Positions 3,853-6,486 of a stretch of DNA of 6,486 nt are shown here, piece by piece. Source of the DNA: Pyrinomonadaceae bacterium (GTDB lineage Bacteria; Acidobacteriota; Blastocatellia; Pyrinomonadales; Pyrinomonadaceae). Both the position numbers and the translations under genes were made by a program. The stretch spans positions 1 through 6,486 of the forward strand of contig JAICPV010000135.1 of NCBI GenBank assembly GCA_025929655.1. The letters run 5' to 3'. Each line of letters starts with the position of its first letter. Positions within the stretch are counted from its first letter, which is position 1. Below the pieces are notes generated by a model. It did no database searches. It was not told the origin of the DNA and saw nothing but the letters and a program-made list of their open reading frames with translations.

Positions 3853-4464
3853 ATGATCGCCTACCTTTCGGGAAAACTTTTGGAAAAGAGCGCCAACTCC
3901 GTTATCGTCGACATCGGCGGCGTCGGGTACGACGTTTCGATCCCGCTCTCGACCTTTTACGAACTGGGCGAGGTCGGCGACGACGTGCAGCTTCGCATTT
4001 ACACGCACGTACGCGAGGACGCGATTCAGCTTTTCGGCTTTTCCACCGTGCGCGAACGCGACCTTTATCTAAAACTTATATCCGTCCAGGGCATCGGAGC
4101 AAAATCCGGCATTGCGATGCTCAGCGGAATGAACGCGGACGAGATAATCGCCGCGATCCGGTCCGACAATCTCGCAAAACTTACCGCGATCCCCGGCGTG
4201 GGCCGCAAAACCGCGGAAAGATTGGTGATCGAGCTTCGGGATAAAGTCGGCGAGCTTGCGGCCTCGGCTGCGGCGGTTCCGGGCAGTCCGCGTTTGAAAA
4301 CCGCCGGCGAAGCGGACGCTTTCGATGACGCGCTTTCCGCACTGGTCAATCTCGGCTATCAGCGGAACGCCGCCGAAAAAGCGATCCAGGACATCCGCCG
4401 GGAAGGCGCCGACCAGAACGTGCAGAAGATCCTGCGCGCGGCCCTGCAAAGACTTGCGAAATAA
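3853..4464 (+). CDS. ruvA: Holliday junction branch migration protein RuvA
   Basis: A full-length RuvA of 203 residues, the usual size. RuvA tetramers bind the four-way Holliday junction and load the RuvB hexameric motors for branch migration in recombinational repair. Domain I (1-63) starts M-I-A-Y-L-S-G-K-L and carries the acidic pin E55-D56, at the same numbers as in E. coli. Domain II has two helix-hairpin-helix motifs, V-Q-G-I-G-A-K-S-G (78-86) and I-P-G-V-G-R-K-T-A (113-121), for the DNA backbone. A flexible Ala/Pro-rich linker (136-153) leads to domain III (155-202, A-L-V-N-L-G-Y), which contacts RuvB. There is no strong Shine-Dalgarno sequence; the ATG fits the conserved N-terminus. 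ruvC is not adjacent, and ruvB lies 1.6 kb downstream behind two unrelated genes. Housekeeping; the call is secure. Confidence 0.98.
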   Translation: MIAYLSGKLLEKSANSVIVDIGGVGYDVSIPLSTFYELGEVGDDVQLRIYTHVREDAIQLFGFSTVRERDLYLKLISVQGIGAKSGIAMLSGMNADEIIAAIRSDNLAKLTAIPGVGRKTAERLVIELRDKVGELAASAAAVPGSPRLKTAGEADAFDDALSALVNLGYQRNAAEKAIQDIRREGADQNVQKILRAALQRLAK

Positions 4465-4470
4465 AAACGC

Positions 4471-4588
4471 GCGGGGGCAGGCCCCCTTCCGGACTGCAGC
4501 TATTTTACTTGAACAGTCTTAATCGCGAGGCCTGTAAATTGATACAGCCCAGTTGACCACTTGCAGTCGGGAAGGGGCCTGCCCCCGC
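4471..4588. repeat. REPIN-like element: paired GC-rich palindromes facing each other
   Basis: Arm one (4471-4498) and arm two (4562-4588) are inverted copies that differ by one extra C and about one substitution over 27-28 nt. Each arm contains a smaller palindrome, GGGGCAGGCCCC. The 63 nt between them contain a third small stem (4529-4536 with 4543-4549, one bulge). The unit is 118 bp and starts six bases after the ruvA stop. It has the form of a non-autonomous paired palindrome; no RAYT-type transposase is in the window. Confidence 0.85.
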
Positions 4589-4600
4589 TTTTTGTTTTAT
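4574..4600 (+). terminator. likely intrinsic terminator within the right arm of the ruvA-downstream repeat
   Basis: GGGGCCTGCCCC (4574-4585) can fold into a short GC stem and is followed by CGCTTTTTGTTTTATT, a T-rich tract. It would end the ruvA transcript just before the CPBP gene, and would further separate ruvA from ruvB in expression. The stem is short, and it could alternatively pair with arm one. Confidence 0.45.
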
Positions 4601-4611
4601 TAAGATCCCAA

Positions 4612-5352
4612 ATGTTCGAAGTCCTTTCCCAGATCAAAACGGACCTATCAAGACTCGACCGGCGAGTTCTCACAGCTCTCATTTACACCGCCGCCGGACT
4701 GACCGGGATCTTCTATCTGAAAACGCCCGAGGTCGCCGATGCATTCTTTGGCACAAAAGCATTTTCAAATCCAATTGACAACAATCTCGCCCAGCTCAGT
4801 TGGTGGGCGGCGGTCGTGACGATTTTTTATTTCGTCATCCCGGCGGCGATCATCAAATTTCACTGGAAGGCGGATCTAAAAGATTTTGGTTTGCAGTTCC
4901 AGATCGAGCCGGGATTTTGGAAACTGCTCGCTGGCTGCGTTGCATTGATGCTGCCGCTGACGTACCTGATGTCGCTCACCAGCGGCTTCGCGGCAAAGTA
5001 TCCGTTCCTGCAGATCTACAATGGCGAGCCGTATATCGGCCAAACGCTGCTCATCTGGGAACTGATATACTTTCTGCAGTTCTTCGGGCTCGAATTTTTC
5101 TTTCGCGGCTTCCTGGTGCACAGCCTGAAACCGAGCCTCGGCCTATACTCGATCTTTGCGATGACCGTGCCGTACTGCATGATCCATTTCGGCAAGCCGC
5201 CCGCCGAAACGGTGTCCGCGATCGTCGCCGGCATTTTTCTCGGCTGGCTGAGCTACCGCAACAGCAGCATCTGGATCGGCCTGATCCTGCACTGCACCGT
5301 CGCATTTTCGATGGATATTTTGGCGTTGTGGAATAAGGGGCTGCTTTTCTAG
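4612..5352 (+). CDS. CPBP family intramembrane metalloprotease homologue
   Basis: A 246-residue polytopic membrane protein of the CPBP (Abi, Rce1-like) family, whose members are intramembrane glutamate proteases or their homologues. I see several hydrophobic segments (about 20-37, 63-82, 103-120, 146-160, 177-192, 203-213 and 221-238). Motif one reads G-L-E161-F-F-F-R165-G, keeping the second Glu and the Arg of the classical E-E-x-x-x-R but with Leu for the first Glu. Motif two is Y188-x-x-x-H192, and H227 lies in the last segment (L-H-C-T-V-A) without the usual Asn four residues on. It may be active or not. I chose the ATG at 4612 because a TTG at 4561 would begin inside the repeat arm. No good Shine-Dalgarno sequence. 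The neighbours give no hint of the substrate; it sits between ruvA and ruvB without obvious functional relation. Confidence 0.85.
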   Translation: MFEVLSQIKTDLSRLDRRVLTALIYTAAGLTGIFYLKTPEVADAFFGTKAFSNPIDNNLAQLSWWAAVVTIFYFVIPAAIIKFHWKADLKDFGLQFQIEPGFWKLLAGCVALMLPLTYLMSLTSGFAAKYPFLQIYNGEPYIGQTLLIWELIYFLQFFGLEFFFRGFLVHSLKPSLGLYSIFAMTVPYCMIHFGKPPAETVSAIVAGIFLGWLSYRNSSIWIGLILHCTVAFSMDILALWNKGLLF

Positions 5353-5362
5353 CAAAAACAGA

Positions 5363-5475
5363 AAGAAGTTACACGCAAAGACGCAAAAGACGCAAAGAGA
5401 CGACTCTGTTTTCCTGCAATTTAGAGGAACGAGTTCAACTCTTTGCGTTCTTAGCGGCTTTGCGTGAACCTTCTT
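5363..5475. repeat. repeat B: 113-bp CGCAAAG-family inverted repeat left of the GxxExxY gene
   Basis: The 37-nt arms 5363-5399 and 5439-5475 are inverted copies with 31 of 37 positions matching and a 39-nt centre. The left arm contains three near-tandem ACGCAAAG units. It begins 10 nt after the CPBP stop and ends 18 nt before the GxxExxY ATG. Same family and same total length as repeat C. Confidence 0.9.
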
Positions 5476-5493
5476 CTAAACACGCAAATCTAC

Positions 5494-5877
5494 ATGACCG
5501 AGAATCAGATCGCCACAATCATTGTCGATTGCGCATTCAAGATACATACGACGCTCGGGCCCGGACTTCTGGAAACTGTTTATCAGGCGGCGCTGAAATA
5601 CGAGTTGGAGAAGCGAGGCCTTATCGTTCAAATGGAGCGCCCTATTCCGGTTTATTACGAGGAAGTTAAGCTGGAGGTCGGATTTCGGGCGGATCTTATA
5701 GTCAATGGTAAGGTGATAGTCGAGTGCAAATCGGTCGAAGCTTTATCTCCGATCTTTTCGAAAATACTTCTCACCTATCTTCGACTCACAGAGATTCATC
5801 TCGGTCTGCTGATAAATTTCAATGTGAACTTGATCAAGGACGGAATTCGACGAGTTGTGAATGAGCTGCCGGAATAA
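5494..5877 (+). CDS. GxxExxY protein (PD-(D/E)XK nuclease superfamily)
   Basis: A complete 127-residue GxxExxY protein. The name-giving motif is G24-L-L-E27-T-V-Y30, after L-G-P-G; this is followed by a helix (Y-E-L-E-K-R-G-L) and the nuclease-like core D67 ... V-E77-C-K79, matching the D ... (D/E)-x-K pattern, then L-T-Y-L-R-L-T and L-G-L-L-I-N-F-N. All the catalytic-type residues are present. The family is widespread in environmental bacteria, often in several copies; its true function is unproven. I chose the ATG at 5494 because it gives the usual M-T-E-N-Q N-terminus; a GTG at 5464 lies inside repeat B. No Shine-Dalgarno sequence is visible. Its codons seem less GC-rich at third positions than those of ruvA or ruvB. 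It is tightly bracketed by two 113-bp repeats: the stop codon overlaps repeat C. This suggests it arrived as a unit (inference). Confidence 0.93.
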   Translation: MTENQIATIIVDCAFKIHTTLGPGLLETVYQAALKYELEKRGLIVQMERPIPVYYEEVKLEVGFRADLIVNGKVIVECKSVEALSPIFSKILLTYLRLTEIHLGLLINFNVNLIKDGIRRVVNELPE

Positions 5878-5988
5878 GAAGCGCACGCCAAGACGCAAAA
5901 GACGCCAAGAGTTGAGAGGTTGTACTTCGAGCGTTTAGAATTAACCAGACCGCTCTTTGCGATCTTAGCGACTTTGCGAGAACTTCCT
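5876..5988. repeat. repeat C: 113-bp CGCAAAG-family inverted repeat right of the GxxExxY gene
   Basis: The 36-nt arms 5876-5911 and 5953-5988 are inverted copies with 26 of 36 positions matching around a 41-nt centre. The left arm starts inside the TAA stop codon (5875-5877) of the GxxExxY gene. Length, arm order and arm content match repeat B, while the centres differ. Confidence 0.88.
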
Positions 5989-6002
5989 GCTTGACGTGGC
6001 CG

Positions 6003-6039
6003 AAGAGGCTTCACGCAAAGTCGCAGAGCACGCAAAGAG
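6003..6039. repeat. repeat D: single CGCAAAG-family arm upstream of ruvB
   Basis: A 37-nt stretch aligned with the left arm of repeat B (CACGCAAAG, CGCAGAG, CACGCAAAGAG), lying 14 nt after repeat C. No inverted partner is found before ruvB, so this is a half element or the remnant of one. It ends 30 nt before the ruvB ATG, so any ruvB promoter must overlap or lie inside the repeats. Confidence 0.75.
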
Positions 6040-6069
6040 TTGAATACGTTAAACCCAGTAGCTGCAACT

Positions 6070-6486
6070 ATGTCAATGGCCGGGACAAGCATTAGAAACG
6101 AAGAGCTGTCGCCCGAGGAATCGCGGTTTGAGGCTACGCTGCGGCCGGCGCAGCTTTCGGAGTACATCGGGCAGAAGAAGGTCAAGGACAATCTTCGCGT
6201 TTTTATGAAGGCGGCGTTGAAGCGGCGCGAGGCACTTGATCACATTTTGCTCACCGGCCCGCCGGGCGTCGGCAAGACGACGCTTTCGAACATCGTCGCG
6301 AACGAGATGGGCTCGACGCTTCGTTCGACAGCCGGGCCGGTGATCGAAAAGGCGGGTGACCTCGCCGCGATCCTCACCAACCTGGAAGAAGGCGACGTGC
6401 TTTTCATCGACGAGATCCATCGCCTGCACCCGGCGATCGAGGAGATCCTTTATCCGGCGATGGAAGATTACCGGCTCGACCTGATG
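6070..6486 (+). CDS. ruvB: Holliday junction branch migration ATPase RuvB, 3' end outside the window
   Basis: The first 139 codons of RuvB, the AAA+ motor that drives branch migration of Holliday junctions together with RuvA. The sequence follows the family closely: L-R-P at residues 24-26, E-Y-I-G-Q at 31-35, E-A-L-D-H-I-L-L at 54-61, Walker A G-P-P-G-V-G-K-T-T at 63-71, D-L-A-A-I-L-T-N-L at 97-105, Walker B L-F-I-D-E-I-H-R-L at 111-119, and L-Y-P-A-M-E-D. The sensor and arginine-finger regions and the winged-helix domain are outside the window. ATG at 6070 or the in-frame ATG at 6076 could be the start; neither has a clear Shine-Dalgarno sequence. The upstream space is repeat sequence, and ruvA is 1.6 kb away. 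The call is secure. Confidence 0.98.
   Translation, partial: MSMAGTSIRNEELSPEESRFEATLRPAQLSEYIGQKKVKDNLRVFMKAALKRREALDHILLTGPPGVGKTTLSNIVANEMGSTLRSTAGPVIEKAGDLAAILTNLEEGDVLFIDEIHRLHPAIEEILYPAMEDYRLDLM

Noticed and set aside
3802..3860. LexA/SOS box upstream of ruvA
   Set aside because: I looked for a CTG-N10-CAG or GAAC-N4-GTTC type site and found none near the putative promoter.
4069..4449. Minus-strand open frames opposite ruvA
   Set aside because: Antisense shadow of a conserved housekeeping gene, no ribosome site and no domain.
4500..4682. 60-codon minus-strand frame running out of the CPBP start region into the repeat centre
   Set aside because: Antisense to the CPBP N-terminus and through a repeat arm; no Shine-Dalgarno sequence. 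The frame stays open across the 63-nt repeat centre, but that is too little to call a gene.
5464..5493. GTG start for the GxxExxY protein
   Set aside because: The GTG lies inside repeat B and adds ten residues (N-L-L-L-N-T-Q-I-Y) not typical of the family; the ATG at 5494 gives the normal N-terminus.
5363..6039. CRISPR array, suggested by regularly repeated CGCAAAG units
   Set aside because: Units are 8-9 nt and near tandem, arms are inverted rather than direct, and there are no uniform spacers or cas genes.
1..6486. tRNA, rRNA or riboswitch
   Set aside because: No cloverleaf, ribosomal core sequence or known aptamer pattern was noticed in the intergenic spaces, which are short and dominated by repeats.

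Overview
The window looks like a chromosomal segment from an environmental bacterium, most likely of the phylum Acidobacteriota (class Blastocatellia, perhaps Pyrinomonadales). This rests on the gene mix (a metabolosome-type microcompartment locus with a class II aldolase and three pentamer genes, a short coiled-coil membrane protein, a ruvA and ruvB that are not adjacent), the fairly high GC content, and intergenic spaces filled with short inverted repeats. It is a judgement by eye, not a phylogenetic result.

Layout. Positions 1-660 (+) hold the 3' part of a LemA-family lipoprotein gene. It converges on a minus-strand bacterial microcompartment (BMC) cluster that reads from about 3099 down to 732: a class II (fuculose/rhamnulose-phosphate type) aldolase, one BMC-H hexameric shell protein, three BMC-P (EutN/CcmL) pentamer genes joined stop codon to start codon, and a 107-residue Cys/His-rich protein I cannot name. 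Upstream, still on the minus strand, is a small membrane protein with a coiled coil (3231-3566). The plus strand then carries ruvA (3853-4464), a CPBP-family membrane protease homologue (4612-5352), a GxxExxY protein of the PD-(D/E)XK nuclease superfamily (5494-5877), and the start of ruvB (6070 to the window end).

How the genes may work together. The aldolase would cleave a deoxy-sugar phosphate to DHAP plus an aldehyde (lactaldehyde, by family knowledge). BMC-H and BMC-P would form the facets and vertices of a protein shell that holds that aldehyde. The aldolase ends in a linker and a short amphipathic helix, as expected of an encapsulation peptide. No aldehyde dehydrogenase, phosphotransacylase or kinase is in the window, so the rest of the pathway must lie elsewhere or differ. 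RuvA and RuvB form the Holliday junction branch-migration motor, but two unrelated genes and several repeats separate them here.

Repeats. Nearly every intergenic space contains a different short inverted-repeat element. Two repeat elements of equal size (113 bp) tightly bracket the GxxExxY gene, a paired palindrome (REPIN-like) follows ruvA, similar pairs lie at both ends of the BMC cluster, and one repeat type lies inside the coding sequence of the Cys-rich BMC-cluster gene. The best leads for something new are the Cys-rich BMC protein, the Cys/His cluster plus targeting tail of the aldolase, and the repeat-bracketed GxxExxY unit between ruvA and ruvB.
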